Counted from the stretch's first letter, positions 18,451-28,146 are shown. The stretch: DNA of 64,000 nt from Neobacillus notoginsengisoli (GCF_003515685.1 NZ_QWEG01000007.1:186001-250000); one strand, 5' to 3'. Made by a program: numbers and translations. The notes: generated from the sequence alone by a model not told the origin.

Positions 18451-18632
18451 CTCCTTTAAAATATTTTTATCATAATTTGGAAATTTTAAGGGTGTTTTGG
18501 AGGAGGTCCTTCAGTTAAATCCAAGAGATTCACAAAGGGGAAGGATCCAGAATCAATCTATTGTTTTAATCTCGTCGGTACAACCGATACTATTCAATAA
18601 AATCTTGTTAAAGAGATATAGGTTAAGGAGAT

Positions 18633-18695
18633 GTGCCTGTCACTCCTCGAACCTTGTCAATAGGAACACGACAGAATACAGGGGACAACAGGCAC
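18633..18695. repeat. ~63-bp REP-like element (copy 3)
   Basis: GTGCCTGTCACTCC and GACAACAGGCAC arms lie around a GTCAATAGGAACACGACA centre, followed by CCTCAACTTAAG. It lies in the 358-bp gap between the DUF1883 start and the end of the R-M operon, which otherwise holds only the terminator at 18731. Confidence 0.75.
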
Positions 18696-18730
18696 CTCAA
18701 CTTAAGTACAACGCTTAATAACTATACAAA

Positions 18731-18773
18731 AAAGGCAGCCCTGTATCACAAATATAGATGTAGGAACTGCCCT
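18731..18773 (-). terminator. terminator at the end of the type I R-M operon
   Basis: Imperfect hairpin with outer arms GGCAG/CTGCC and inner TGTATC/GATGTA, followed on the minus strand by TTTTTTG. It lies 35 bases past the stop of the DUF45-type peptidase gene. Confidence 0.6.
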
Positions 18774-18808
18774 TTGTTGTGTTTATCTAGTTATGTTTTT
18801 TTGGCTGT

Positions 18809-19531
18809 CTAAAGCTCTTTCACTATTTCTTCATCCAAGATTGCCTTCCTCTTTTCCCAATCAGGCATCAAAGCATAAAGAAGATTGTAAAAATCATCGC
18901 TGTGGTCGTTGTATTTAAAGTGGATCATCTCGTGTAAGATAACATACTCAATACAGTATTTTGGAGCTTTGATTAACTCCGAATTAAGTAAAATGGTGTT
19001 TGATTCAACCAAAGCGGAACCCCATCGTGCTTTCATAACCCGCATATCTACTATTGGCTTTTCAACACCATACTTTTGGACAAGCGGGTACACCTTATCC
19101 AATAGTTGTTGGAATGTACGATGCGCCTTCTCACGATACCACTCGTCCATTAGCTTCGCTTTCCTGCTGAAGTTATGACGGTCTTTCACAAATAGGTATA
19201 TAAACCCCCGAAAATATTTTACTCCTTCTTCTTCCGTTTCCTGTACCTTTAAACGATACTGCTTGCCAAGATACTTGAACGATTCACCACTTACATACTC
19301 ACGTTCACTTTGCTTGTACGGTTGAACCTCTTCAAACTGCTTTACCTGTTTCGTAATCCAGGCTCCCTTTCCTTTTACAAAATCATAAATAAAAGGAAGG
19401 GGAACAGCATCATTGGCAGATACCGTTATGGTCATATCTGGTTTGATATTAAGATTGACGTTTTTGACGTTTTTTCTTTCCAGTTCGAATTCTATCCTTT
19501 TTGACCCAAATTGGACTTGGTGCATTTCCAT
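18809..19531 (-). CDS. YgjP/DUF45-family metallopeptidase linked to type I R-M
   Basis: 240 aa M48-type metal-dependent hydrolase (DUF45). The zinc motif HEMIHFKYNDHSDDF is near residue 205, and MRVMKARWGSALVESNTILLNSEL before it is diagnostic of the family. It starts 16 bases after the hsdR stop and is the last gene of the operon. Such genes are frequent neighbours of hsdR in Bacillota, but their role is not established to my knowledge. Catalysis is likely because the HExxH is intact. Confidence 0.85.
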   Translation of the reverse strand: MEMHQVQFGSKRIEFELERKNVKNVNLNIKPDMTITVSANDAVPLPFIYDFVKGKGAWITKQVKQFEEVQPYKQSEREYVSGESFKYLGKQYRLKVQETEEEGVKYFRGFIYLFVKDRHNFSRKAKLMDEWYREKAHRTFQQLLDKVYPLVQKYGVEKPIVDMRVMKARWGSALVESNTILLNSELIKAPKYCIEYVILHEMIHFKYNDHSDDFYNLLYALMPDWEKRKAILDEEIVKEL

Positions 19532-19546
19532 TTGTTGTTCACGTCC

Positions 19547-22500
19547 TTAGTAACGCCTAAGTGCTACCGTTTTAATTTGTTCAATAATTTTATCCGCTTG
19601 ATCTAGGTTTATACCTACCTGATGTTCCTTAGAAAAATCATACAATAAGTCATCTAATTCCTGAGCAATTCGATTATGGACTTCCAAGTTATCGTGCCAA
19701 TCCCGCTTCGTATACTCACGAATGATTTCATCCATTTTCAGAGCCAGCTCACCAATTGTGTCATAACTGACAGCATCTTCGTGTACTTCACTAAGAATAT
19801 CCTTCGTCACGCCATAAAACGCTTGTGCATTCGTATTTTCCTTAATCACGGTTGGAAAATCATCCACTGGCTCTCCTCGGCGGTATTCTTTCATAATATC
19901 TTTCATGGAATTCAAATACTCTGCTTCAGATATTCGTTGATCTTTATACGCTTGGATTGCCTCCTGAATTCGTTCGGAGAATCGCTTATAGTAAGCAGGA
20001 TTTTCATCCCATTTTGTATTGACACTTTTCGTCAAGCGCGTCCGAATCGCATCTGCTTTTGCACGTTTTGAACCAAGTCGTTCAATCTCTTCCTCAAACT
20101 TCTTTTCATTGAGAATATCAACTGGATTGGTAATACGGATTACCTCTTCCGCTGAAATATAGTGATCCATCAGCTTCTGCATTTTCGCTTCGTATTCTTT
20201 ATGGTCAATCGTATCAGAGTATCGGAGTTTCACACTTTTCCTTAATTCCTGATAGAACTTCAAGTCTTTTTTGTATGTCTGAAGCTCTTCAGGCGGAAGG
20301 GCGTTGTACACTTTCTCTGACTCTAATGCAATACCGACATTTCGCCCGAATTTACTTAAACAATCATAAAATGCGTTTCGGCGCTCTTCATTCTCAAGTG
20401 ATACTTCATATTCTTCAATATCACTCTTATTTCGAATGGATGAAAACATTTGCACTAAATCGGAATGTGTTTGGCGGAGCTGGCCAATTATACTGATTAC
20501 ATCGCAAATCGCTCCTTTTAAATCATTCGGGTCAAAATTCTCAAGTCCCGCTCCCGAATACATTTCAAGTGCATCATCCAGCTTTTCAAGCAACCCACGA
20601 TAGTCGATAATCAGACCATAATCTTTCCCCTCATACAACCGATTCACCCGTGCAATGGCTTGCAGAAGGGTATGCTCTTTCATTGGCTTATCAATATATA
20701 AAACTGTAGCACGTGGAGCATCAAAGCCTGTCAGGAGCTTGTCGACCACAATCAAAAGATCAATGTCATCGCCATGAATGAACTCTTCTTTAATTGCATC
20801 TTCATACGCTTCCGGGGTGCCGTAGCGGTTCATCATTTTTTTCCAGAACGACTGAATCTTATCTTTCGATTCTTCATCGACAGTATCATGACCTTCCCGC
20901 TGGTCGGGAGGGGAAATAACGACGGCACAATTTAAATCGCCAAGCTCCTCAAACGATTCCAGATACCGGATCGCTTCAATTTTGCTATTCGTTGCCAGCA
21001 TGCCTTTAAACTGGCTGCCTTGTGTTTTGTAGTTATTTAAAAAATGTTCATTTATATCAAACGCAATCATGCTGATCCTCTGATTTGAGGAAGCAATCCG
21101 TTCAAAATGGCTCCACTTTTTCATGACTTCTTGCTTTTGTTCGTCATTCAAATGACGGGTAATCATATCCAACCGATTGTCGATCGCCCTTTGATTAACC
21201 GTTTGATCAACCATTTTTCCTTCATACAATAGCGGCACAATCGCCTTGTCTTTTACCCCGTCCGCAATCGTATACGTATGAATAAGTTTCCCGAATTTAA
21301 TCATCGTGCTTTTTTCTTTTTTCATGAGAGGTGTCCCTGTAAATCCTAAATAGCACGCGTTAGGAAATACTTTTTTCATTTTAATATGAAGTTCACCATA
21401 CTGTGATCGGTGCGACTCATCGACTAAAATGAAAATATCTTTTGATTCGATTGGCTTCTGTATTGTTGCTGCCGTATCAAATTTATGAACAAGCGTTGTG
21501 ACAATATCAACATTTCCATCGTTAATCAGTTCAACAAGATGGCTTCCCTTCGTTGCCCGGCTTGCTTTAAGTCTTGTATGATTAAAGGTGTTATGGATTT
21601 GTTTATCCAGCTCCACACGGTCAGTTACAACAATGACTTGTGGATTGAAATCCTTCAACTCCGAAAGGACATACTTCGCCAGCATGACCATCGTTAAACT
21701 TTTCCCCGAACCTTGCGTATGCCAAATGACACCTGACTGCCGATTGCCATAGTCATCCCGTATCTCAATCGTTTTCAAGATTTCCTTTATGGCAAAATAT
21801 TGCGGATAACGGGTTACTTTCTTCACATCTTTATCAAATAGCGTAAAAAACTGTGTCAGTTCAAGCAGACGTTCACGATGGAATAACGAGATAATGTTTT
21901 TATCCTGCATCGTTGGCAGGCGGTCGTGAACCATTTTGTCAAGCCTGCCCTGCAGCCAGTCTTCGTGCTCTTCCTTCCAAACCGACCAGAATTTTTTCGG
22001 TGTGTTGCACGTGGCGTACTGGGTTTCATTTTTATTCGTCGACATGACAATCTGTACATACTTGAAAAGCTGGGGAGCATAATCCTTCCCCTGGTTACGA
22101 ATAAATTGGCTGATGCCTTGTTGCATGGAAATCGATGCCTTCTTGCATTCAATCACACCAAAAGGAATCCCGTTCACAAACAGAACGATATCAGGACGAA
22201 TCGTCCCCTTTCCATCTTGCCTCTCAATGGAAAACTCTTCAACGACATGAAAATCATTGTTCCGAACATCGTCCCAATCAATAAACTGCATCGTAAATGA
22301 TTTTTTTGAACCATCAGGCAAAAACTCCGTATAACTACGGCCCAACAACAATGTTTCAAAAATCTTCTCATTCGTCTTAACAAGTCCATCTGTCAATGCT
22401 TCATCCAAATCCCGAATGGCTTGCTTGATATTCGTCTCACTGAATCGATAAGAAACCCCTTTGTATTCGTAACGGTTCAACTCCCGAAGCTTCTGTTCCA

Positions 22501-22648
22501 ATACTGTTTTTAGCAGCACTTCATAAAGATTGCCCCGCATTGCTTCTGCTTGGATAGGATGAATCGTTTCATAACCTAATCCTTTCAATACTTCTATTGC
22601 GGGTTGTTGGCTTATGTAACGCTCATCGAATAGCTTTTCTCGCGGCAT
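19547..22648 (-). CDS. hsdR: type I restriction enzyme R subunit (HsdR)
   Basis: 1033-aa ATP-dependent translocase and nuclease subunit. Near residues 150-170, RPDIVLFVNGIPFGVIECKK is the PD-(D/E)xK nuclease core. Walker A WHTQGSGKSLTM is at about residue 310, followed by motif II VDESHRSQYG, motif III GFTGTPLM, and motif VI AIARVNRLYEGKDYG. The length is normal and uninterrupted, so it is probably functional. SD GGAGGTG precedes the ATG. It works with HsdM and HsdS to cut unmodified DNA. Confidence 0.95.
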   Translation of the reverse strand: MPREKLFDERYISQQPAIEVLKGLGYETIHPIQAEAMRGNLYEVLLKTVLEQKLRELNRYEYKGVSYRFSETNIKQAIRDLDEALTDGLVKTNEKIFETLLLGRSYTEFLPDGSKKSFTMQFIDWDDVRNNDFHVVEEFSIERQDGKGTIRPDIVLFVNGIPFGVIECKKASISMQQGISQFIRNQGKDYAPQLFKYVQIVMSTNKNETQYATCNTPKKFWSVWKEEHEDWLQGRLDKMVHDRLPTMQDKNIISLFHRERLLELTQFFTLFDKDVKKVTRYPQYFAIKEILKTIEIRDDYGNRQSGVIWHTQGSGKSLTMVMLAKYVLSELKDFNPQVIVVTDRVELDKQIHNTFNHTRLKASRATKGSHLVELINDGNVDIVTTLVHKFDTAATIQKPIESKDIFILVDESHRSQYGELHIKMKKVFPNACYLGFTGTPLMKKEKSTMIKFGKLIHTYTIADGVKDKAIVPLLYEGKMVDQTVNQRAIDNRLDMITRHLNDEQKQEVMKKWSHFERIASSNQRISMIAFDINEHFLNNYKTQGSQFKGMLATNSKIEAIRYLESFEELGDLNCAVVISPPDQREGHDTVDEESKDKIQSFWKKMMNRYGTPEAYEDAIKEEFIHGDDIDLLIVVDKLLTGFDAPRATVLYIDKPMKEHTLLQAIARVNRLYEGKDYGLIIDYRGLLEKLDDALEMYSGAGLENFDPNDLKGAICDVISIIGQLRQTHSDLVQMFSSIRNKSDIEEYEVSLENEERRNAFYDCLSKFGRNVGIALESEKVYNALPPEELQTYKKDLKFYQELRKSVKLRYSDTIDHKEYEAKMQKLMDHYISAEEVIRITNPVDILNEKKFEEEIERLGSKRAKADAIRTRLTKSVNTKWDENPAYYKRFSERIQEAIQAYKDQRISEAEYLNSMKDIMKEYRRGEPVDDFPTVIKENTNAQAFYGVTKDILSEVHEDAVSYDTIGELALKMDEIIREYTKRDWHDNLEVHNRIAQELDDLLYDFSKEHQVGINLDQADKIIEQIKTVALRRY

Positions 22649-22689
22649 TTTTACACCTCCATATCTTTACACACTGTACCCGGTAAGAA

Positions 22690-24060
22690 TCAAACCTTTA
22701 CTCGGATTTTTCCAGTAAGAAGATTTTGCATGAGACCTTTTTTCTGTTGCTTTAAAAACTCAAGTTCAAGCTCTAAATAATTTACCTCTTCTGTTGATTT
22801 TCCTATTATTTCAGCAATCATTTTCATTTCAGTTTTGTCAAAGTCTAATACATATAGATTAAAAAAATCTCCTACTGGTACATTTAATAACCCATGATTT
22901 CTTGCACCCTCTTGAGCTATTGCATATATTTCATGATTAAATAAGCCAGACTCAAAATAGTACTGATAATATTCAGGACAATAATTATTCTTCTTAGGTG
23001 AAAAGCATATATATAAAGGGGAAACAATCCCACTTTCATATTTTCTAAGTACTTTAATTGCACCAAAGGGGTATCCATTAGAATAGCTTTTGTTATAAGC
23101 AAAATCACCTTTTGCTAATAAATAATAGTTGGTCAAGTTTTCACTCGCGACTAATTTTTTAAAAAAACTTTCTTGGTTAACTAAGCCATATTGAGCGGAT
23201 ATCGTTAGTACATTTTGGTTACCTTCAATATTTCTTTTTGTTAATCTATCAAACTTCTCGTATAAATGAACTATTTTCCAATCTTCTGGAATTATACCGA
23301 TTTTTGTTTTCTTATATCCTTTAGGAGCCTCTCCTCTTTTTATCATTTCATTCTTCTCTAGTAGATCAACCTCGGAATAATTTTTTGTATCACTTATACG
23401 AACATGTCCCATCAGCAACTTCTGCATAAGCCCTTTTTTCTGCTCTTTCTTCTGCTCAATGAGCTTTTCTTTCAGCTCAATTGCCTTGTCCCAGGTGGAG
23501 AGAATGGAGGTGATTTTTTTCTGTTCAGGAATTGAAGGTAAAGGTATCTCTATTTCAGATAACAATTGCTGATTCAAATTGCTAATATTTGATCCTCCAC
23601 CCTTAGTCATGAACTGCCTTTTCACTAAAGATGAGGAACAAAAGATTGCACAGTACTCGCTTAATAATAAGTCACTTTTGTTTCTCGCTCTAATAGTGAA
23701 GCCCGAATGGGTGATTTTTTTTGAGATGTTCTTTGCAAATAAAACTCGCCCAATTAGTTCTTTATTTCCATTAGACCTAACAAAAACAAAATCACCTTCA
23801 TTCATTAAATAGTCTTCAGGCAGTGATTCAACAGTAACCGTTGATAGCTTTGTTTCATCAACATGAAACGCATCTTTAAAATCGGAAACCCCTACAATTA
23901 GTACCTCTTCTCCAACATCGCCAGTTCTATAATTCAAGCCATTTTTAAATTCTAATAACTCGCCTAAATTCTTGTGGCTCCATGGGTCAGTTTTCTCTGC
24001 AAGCATATATTCATTGTCTTTTACCTTTTGATTCTTATTAACTTCAATCAACGTTTTCAC
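22690..24060 (-). CDS. hsdS: type I restriction specificity subunit (HsdS)
   Basis: 456 aa with the usual two target-recognition domains, each followed by a conserved helical arm. The arms are IPLPSIPEQKKITSILSTWD with KKEQKKGLMQKLLMG near residues 175-215, and EFLKQQKKGLMQNLLTGKIRV at the C-terminus. It sets the bipartite recognition sequence of the complex. The GTG at 24060 abuts AAAGGTG, and the TTG at 24054 has better spacing, so the start is uncertain by two codons. A 355-bp non-coding gap separates it from hsdM, which is unusual. Confidence 0.92.
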   Translation of the reverse strand: MKTLIEVNKNQKVKDNEYMLAEKTDPWSHKNLGELLEFKNGLNYRTGDVGEEVLIVGVSDFKDAFHVDETKLSTVTVESLPEDYLMNEGDFVFVRSNGNKELIGRVLFAKNISKKITHSGFTIRARNKSDLLLSEYCAIFCSSSLVKRQFMTKGGGSNISNLNQQLLSEIEIPLPSIPEQKKITSILSTWDKAIELKEKLIEQKKEQKKGLMQKLLMGHVRISDTKNYSEVDLLEKNEMIKRGEAPKGYKKTKIGIIPEDWKIVHLYEKFDRLTKRNIEGNQNVLTISAQYGLVNQESFFKKLVASENLTNYYLLAKGDFAYNKSYSNGYPFGAIKVLRKYESGIVSPLYICFSPKKNNYCPEYYQYYFESGLFNHEIYAIAQEGARNHGLLNVPVGDFFNLYVLDFDKTEMKMIAEIIGKSTEEVNYLELELEFLKQQKKGLMQNLLTGKIRVKV

Positions 24061-24415
24061 CTTTCATTCCCCACTCCTATTCTGCCCTCGTTAATCAATC
24101 TGCTTAACACTCTTCTCAGGAGCAGGCAAATCCTCTGGCATTGTGTTCCGCCAAGATCAACTTACAGATACCTCGCAAACTAAAAAACCTCTCCATACTC
24201 ATTGACATGCTTGTATTGCTCAAAGGTATGTTCACTATAGTTTTCATGTCTGTCGTTTTATATCCCCTTTACACTTAATTCTCTACGAACTTGTAAGTAA
24301 TTCTTACAATTTCGTATTGGAAACTAAAAAAACCATCTATTGAAGACTTCGGGTTTTCCGAAAAATTAAATGTAAGAATTTTAATAGTCAATTGATCCGT
24401 ACAACTGCTCTGAAA
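24061..24415. other. unusual non-coding gap between hsdM and hsdS
   Basis: 355 bp that should be near zero in a standard hsdMS operon. On the minus strand one frame without a start codon (ending at 24180) reads ENYSEHTFEQYKHVNEYGEVF. It could be the tail of a lost gene. No clear promoter, terminator or repeat is visible. Confidence 0.35.
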
Positions 24416-25945
24416 TCAAAGTCCCAGTTCCTCTAAATACTTCTCCATCTGCTCTTCTACTTCCGCAAGCTCTTGTTTAATATTTTTTATATTTTCTTTC
24501 ACCTGTGACATATCGACAGGTTCTTCTTCTTCAAACGTATCAACATAACGTGGAATGTTTAGGTTATAGTCATTTTCTTTGATTTCTTCAAGAGTTGCGA
24601 CATATGAATACTTATCTTCCGTTACATAGTTCTCAAATGTCTCAACAATTTTTGCAAGATCCTGTTCACGTAGCTTATTCTGGTTCTTGCCTTTTTCATA
24701 GTGTTCCTCACCTGATGCATCAATAAAGAGAATATCCTTACGTTTGCGGTCTTTCTTCATGACTAGGATGCAAGCCGGAATACCCGTTCCATAGAACAGT
24801 CCTTCAGGCAAGCCAATTACAGCATCTAACAAATTCATGTCGATAATTTGCTTGCGAATTTTCGCTTCGCTGGAGCCTCGGAATAGTACGCCATGTGGGA
24901 GGATTGTTGCCATCCGTCCATTTTCCGCTAGTGAATAAAGCATGTGTTGTACAAAGGCCATATCTCCCCTTGAGGCTGGCGGTACGCCCCATTCAAAACG
25001 GCGGTGCGGGTCAAGGCTAGCCTCCATTTTGAATTTACTGTCCGTGTTGCCTTCGCCTGCAAAGCCCATTGCCCATTTATCCAGAGAGAATGGCGGATTG
25101 GCTACGATGGCCTGGAACTTCATCAGCTTTCCATCCTCGAGATGAAGCGGGTTGGAAAGTGTGTCGCCCCACTCTATTTTCGCATCATCTATACCATGCA
25201 AATACATGTTCATTAAGGCCAAGGAATGGGTGGCGCCATTTCGTTCCTGTCCGTAAACGGCTACCTTTTTGCTTGGTACTTGGTTTGCTACTTTAATAAG
25301 CAAGGAACCCGACCCGCATGTAGGGTCGTAAATACGATCATTTTCCTGCGGCTTTACCAACCGTGCCAGCAGCTCTGAAGCCATTGTTGGTGTGTAAAAT
25401 TCGCCGCCTTTTTTGCCCGCATCGGATGCAAACCGCTCAATCATAAACTGATAGGCATCACCAATAACATCTTCATTCCCCACGACGGATGGTTTCAAGG
25501 TAAGCTTATTAAAATCCTCTAACAACGCTCGTAGCATAGCATTCCGTTCTTTTGTTTTTCCAAATATCGCTTCACTGTTAAAGTCAATATTACGGAATAC
25601 CCCTCGAAGCTTTGCTGTGTTTTCATCCTCCAAATGTGCCAATGCCTTGTTGATGATTTGTCCAATTTCCGCATCATTTCGGTTACTGTAAAGGTAATCG
25701 AATGTAGAATGCTCATCCAATACAAATCGTTCTCTTGATAAAGCACGTTGGATACGTTGTTCATCACCATCATAACGTTTCGTGTATTCTTCCAAATGCT
25801 CTTTGTAAGCATCGCTCAAATATTTAATGAAAAGCATTGTCAAAATATAATCCTTATATGTACTCGAGTCTATTTTGCCACGGAACGTATCGGCCGCTTC
25901 CCATAAAACTTGATTAATTTGCTGTTGTGTCACTTTCCCACTCAC
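24416..25945 (-). CDS. hsdM: type I DNA methyltransferase subunit (HsdM)
   Basis: N6-adenine methyltransferase, about 509 aa. The N-terminal helical domain is followed by SAM motif I DPTCGSGSLL near residue 210 and catalytic motif IV NPPFSLDKW near residue 283. I use the GTG at 25945 (MSGKVTQQQINQVLWEAAD), seven bases after GAGGAGG, not the ATG eight codons upstream that overlaps the preceding gene's stop. It modifies host DNA and forms M2S1 with HsdS. Confidence 0.94.
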   Translation of the reverse strand: MSGKVTQQQINQVLWEAADTFRGKIDSSTYKDYILTMLFIKYLSDAYKEHLEEYTKRYDGDEQRIQRALSRERFVLDEHSTFDYLYSNRNDAEIGQIINKALAHLEDENTAKLRGVFRNIDFNSEAIFGKTKERNAMLRALLEDFNKLTLKPSVVGNEDVIGDAYQFMIERFASDAGKKGGEFYTPTMASELLARLVKPQENDRIYDPTCGSGSLLIKVANQVPSKKVAVYGQERNGATHSLALMNMYLHGIDDAKIEWGDTLSNPLHLEDGKLMKFQAIVANPPFSLDKWAMGFAGEGNTDSKFKMEASLDPHRRFEWGVPPASRGDMAFVQHMLYSLAENGRMATILPHGVLFRGSSEAKIRKQIIDMNLLDAVIGLPEGLFYGTGIPACILVMKKDRKRKDILFIDASGEEHYEKGKNQNKLREQDLAKIVETFENYVTEDKYSYVATLEEIKENDYNLNIPRYVDTFEEEEPVDMSQVKENIKNIKQELAEVEEQMEKYLEELGL

Positions 25946-25958
25946 GTTGTTTCCTCCT

Positions 25959-26537
25959 CTATAATCCATTCATAAGGTCTCTTGTAATTCCTTTAAAAAG
26001 TTGTTCTTTTCCAGCTAATAACTGACGATACAGATGTTTTTCTTTTAAATGAAGCTTCCAAAGTTCAACCAATGTTTTTTGTTTATCAAATGGTAATTTT
26101 GCAATGGGCAAACTTCTTAAAACATTTTGGTTCATACTCGGAATACGGCTTCCTGATTGGAATCGTTCCAATTCTTTTTTCACTTCTTCTGAATTCAAAT
26201 ACCAAGCAACGTATTGAGGCAAAAAATCAGGTTGATGAATCTTTATGACAGCAAAGTAAGATGGAATTAGAAGGCCACTCCTGTCGTCATCTATGTACAC
26301 CGCCATATTTGGTTGGCTAAGGCGTATCAGAACATCGCCTTTACTTGTAAAGTAGTAATCGTCTAGGATGTCATTGCTTTCAAACTGATCATAGGACCCG
26401 GTCTGAATAACTCCATCTTCGGTTATGTTTTTTAATGAGAGCAAATTATATTTCGCCTTTATATCAAAAGGGACTTCCGCTTTCTTTCTGCTTAGTACGA
26501 GCCCTGTCTTCACGTCTGCAATTTCACCCAGAAGCAT
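25959..26537 (-). CDS. half-size HsdS-like specificity protein
   Basis: 192 aa with a single target-recognition domain. The N-terminus LLGEIADVKTGLVLSRKKA and the C-terminal half (SRIPSMNQNVLRSLPIAKLPF, then a helical arm) follow the type I S-subunit plan, but only one TRD is present. It precedes hsdM, its stop overlapping the upstream in-frame ATG of hsdM. Single-TRD S proteins can dimerise to give palindromic specificity, so this may be an alternative specificity subunit or an accessory factor. Confidence 0.75.
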   Translation of the reverse strand: MLLGEIADVKTGLVLSRKKAEVPFDIKAKYNLLSLKNITEDGVIQTGSYDQFESNDILDDYYFTSKGDVLIRLSQPNMAVYIDDDRSGLLIPSYFAVIKIHQPDFLPQYVAWYLNSEEVKKELERFQSGSRIPSMNQNVLRSLPIAKLPFDKQKTLVELWKLHLKEKHLYRQLLAGKEQLFKGITRDLMNGL

Positions 26538-26630
26538 TTTTTCACCTCCGTTTGGATTTTAAATATATTATTTGATTTATTGTCAAATACATCATATGAC
26601 CTTTAACTTGGTGTTGTCAACCCCAAAAAA

Positions 26631-26694
26631 GTGCCTGTCATTCCCCTGGATTATGCCGATGTAACTTCGACAAAATGCGGGTAGTGACAGGCAC
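26631..26694. repeat. ~63-bp REP-like element (copy 4)
   Basis: The best-preserved copy: GTGCCTGTCATTCCCC at the left and GTAGTGACAGGCAC at the right, with an internal ACTTCGACAAAATGCGG. It lies upstream of the half-size hsdS gene. Confidence 0.78.
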
Positions 26695-26765
26695 TGATCA
26701 TATTTCTAAAATTATGAGTAAGGAATAATGCAACAATCAATATCGTTGTCATTTTTCGACATATG

Positions 26766-26786
26766 CAAAAGCACCTTATTTGGTGC
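26766..26786 (-). terminator. short terminator of the unknown two-gene operon
   Basis: GCACC-AAATAA-GGTGC followed by TTTTG on the minus strand, immediately after the stop at 26788. A similar GCACC/GGTGC hairpin at 27817-27832 lies just beyond the other end of the same two-gene unit. Confidence 0.55.
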
Positions 26787-26787
26787 C

Positions 26788-27522
26788 TTAATTCATCCTT
26801 GATACTAAATATTTTTCGCTTTTATATGCATCCTCAAAATATAACGAAACTAAATATTGCTTTTTTGTGTTGTTGTAATCTTTGTTTTTTACAACAACTC
26901 CAATATTCGAGAGTGCAGCTAACAATCCTTGATGTTTTTGATATAGATCCATATATTCGTCATTAGGAAAACCAATAAATTTCTCTTCTGACATACTTCT
27001 CAATTTCGGTTCTATTTTGTCAAATTCCTTTTCTAGTAATTCAAAATCATATTTAAAACCCTCAATTGATTCATATGCTTCTCGCAGATCCTGAACTTGA
27101 ATAGTTAATCTATCTTTAAAAACATCATCAGATACCTTGTTCTCTTTAATTAGCTGATTCATCGTTTCATAACTTCCATCGAATTTTATTGTAGTATTTT
27201 CATCAATAAACTCATCTGAGAAGTGAAATGGTTTAACTTTACACGTGGGATTGATATAGGATGCCCTCGCTAGTGGTATTCCGTGATTTTTTTCATCAAA
27301 ATCTTTATACAGATATAAATACACAACTTCAAAAGGTTTTGTTCCGTGTCTAGATAAAGTTTTCGCTTTTTCAACTTTTTCATGTTTCAGTTTTTCTATC
27401 AAGTGCAAAACTAGTTGATTAACTCCCTCTTCACTTTCGCGATTTAAATCTACTACCACTTTTGCACTAATTCTTTTTGCAGCGGATGATATATCTTCCA
27501 ATTCAATAATTTTGTAGTTCAT
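26788..27522 (-). CDS. protein of unknown function
   Basis: 244 aa, soluble and charged, with no recognised motif. The N-terminal 110 residues look alpha/beta (VVYLYLYKDFDEKNHG). Residues 150-200 are probably a coiled-coil or helical hairpin rich in E, K and L. It follows the 66-aa gene by 13 bases, so the two are an operon. Placement between the R-M system and metabolic genes marks it as accessory. I cannot propose a function. Confidence 0.55.
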   Translation of the reverse strand: MNYKIIELEDISSAAKRISAKVVVDLNRESEEGVNQLVLHLIEKLKHEKVEKAKTLSRHGTKPFEVVYLYLYKDFDEKNHGIPLARASYINPTCKVKPFHFSDEFIDENTTIKFDGSYETMNQLIKENKVSDDVFKDRLTIQVQDLREAYESIEGFKYDFELLEKEFDKIEPKLRSMSEEKFIGFPNDEYMDLYQKHQGLLAALSNIGVVVKNKDYNNTKKQYLVSLYFEDAYKSEKYLVSRMN

Positions 27523-27535
27523 TTATACCCCCTCC

Positions 27536-27736
27536 TTATGTAACATTCCAAAGGTTTCCTTTTTCTTTGTTTTCATCATACTCAGCAAGTAGTTTTCCTG
27601 TAATAGCTGCGCTTGTTATGATTATTGATTTAGTTAGGTTTTCTAATTTTTCATCACCTAAGCCGGAGACATGTTTCTCGATTTCCTCTCTAGCAATTTC
27701 AATCGCTCTCATTTGCAAAATTTCTAGTTTATTCAT
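27536..27736 (-). CDS. small helical protein of unknown function
   Basis: 66 aa, predicted mostly helical and acidic (AREEIEKHVSGLGDEKLEN). GGAGGGAG precedes the ATG. It is first of a two-gene operon with the 244-aa protein. Its size and pairing would fit an antitoxin-like or adaptor protein, but nothing in the sequence proves that. Confidence 0.5.
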   Translation of the reverse strand: MNKLEILQMRAIEIAREEIEKHVSGLGDEKLENLTKSIIITSAAITGKLLAEYDENKEKGNLWNVT

Positions 27737-27816
27737 AAGCTCCCTCCTTTTTACCTAATTCATTCGGAAAAAAGGGCTTTACTCCTACGTCAATCGTTCG
27801 CCAAATAACGACAAAA

Positions 27817-27832
27817 GCACCACCTCGGGTGC
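27817..27832. terminator. short hairpin at the border of the unknown operon
   Basis: GCACC-ACCTCG-GGTGC with CAAAA on its left side, so a T-run on the minus strand. It lies upstream of the 66-aa gene and may be left over from a neighbour that has been lost. Confidence 0.4.
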
Positions 27833-27919
27833 TCTATAATTGATATATTCTGTTCACGGATGGTTTAAATTTCCGCGTTGGCTTACCACCTCCCATTTTA
27901 TCTGTAGCTTTTTCCTTTC

Positions 27920-28146
27920 GCATGAGTGCGGTAATTTTGCGGGTGGTGACAGGCATTAATCATAAGGGGAAAAATTTCCCTTAAGTTGGGAAATACCGAT
28001 ATTTCCCTGAATATAAAGGAAGTTTTTCCGCTTATCACATCAAAATGATTAGATTTTACCTAATTCTGCGGAGTTAAGGGAAATTTCTCCGCTTATATTG
28101 ACTTTTTCAGCCTCCTTTTTTGCAATAGAGGGAAATTCTCGCCTTA
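27920..28146. repeat. half REP-like element followed by an array of short palindromes
   Basis: GGGTGGTGACAGGCAT (27941-27956) is the right half of the 63-bp repeat family. It is followed by about five palindromes of the type AAGGGGAAA...TTTCCCTT, at about 27962-27983, 27988-28010, 28012-28035, 28074-28096 and 28124-28146, each different in detail. Similar units make up the arrays at 39.74 and 41.05 kb. No gene is visible in 27737-28249. Confidence 0.65.
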
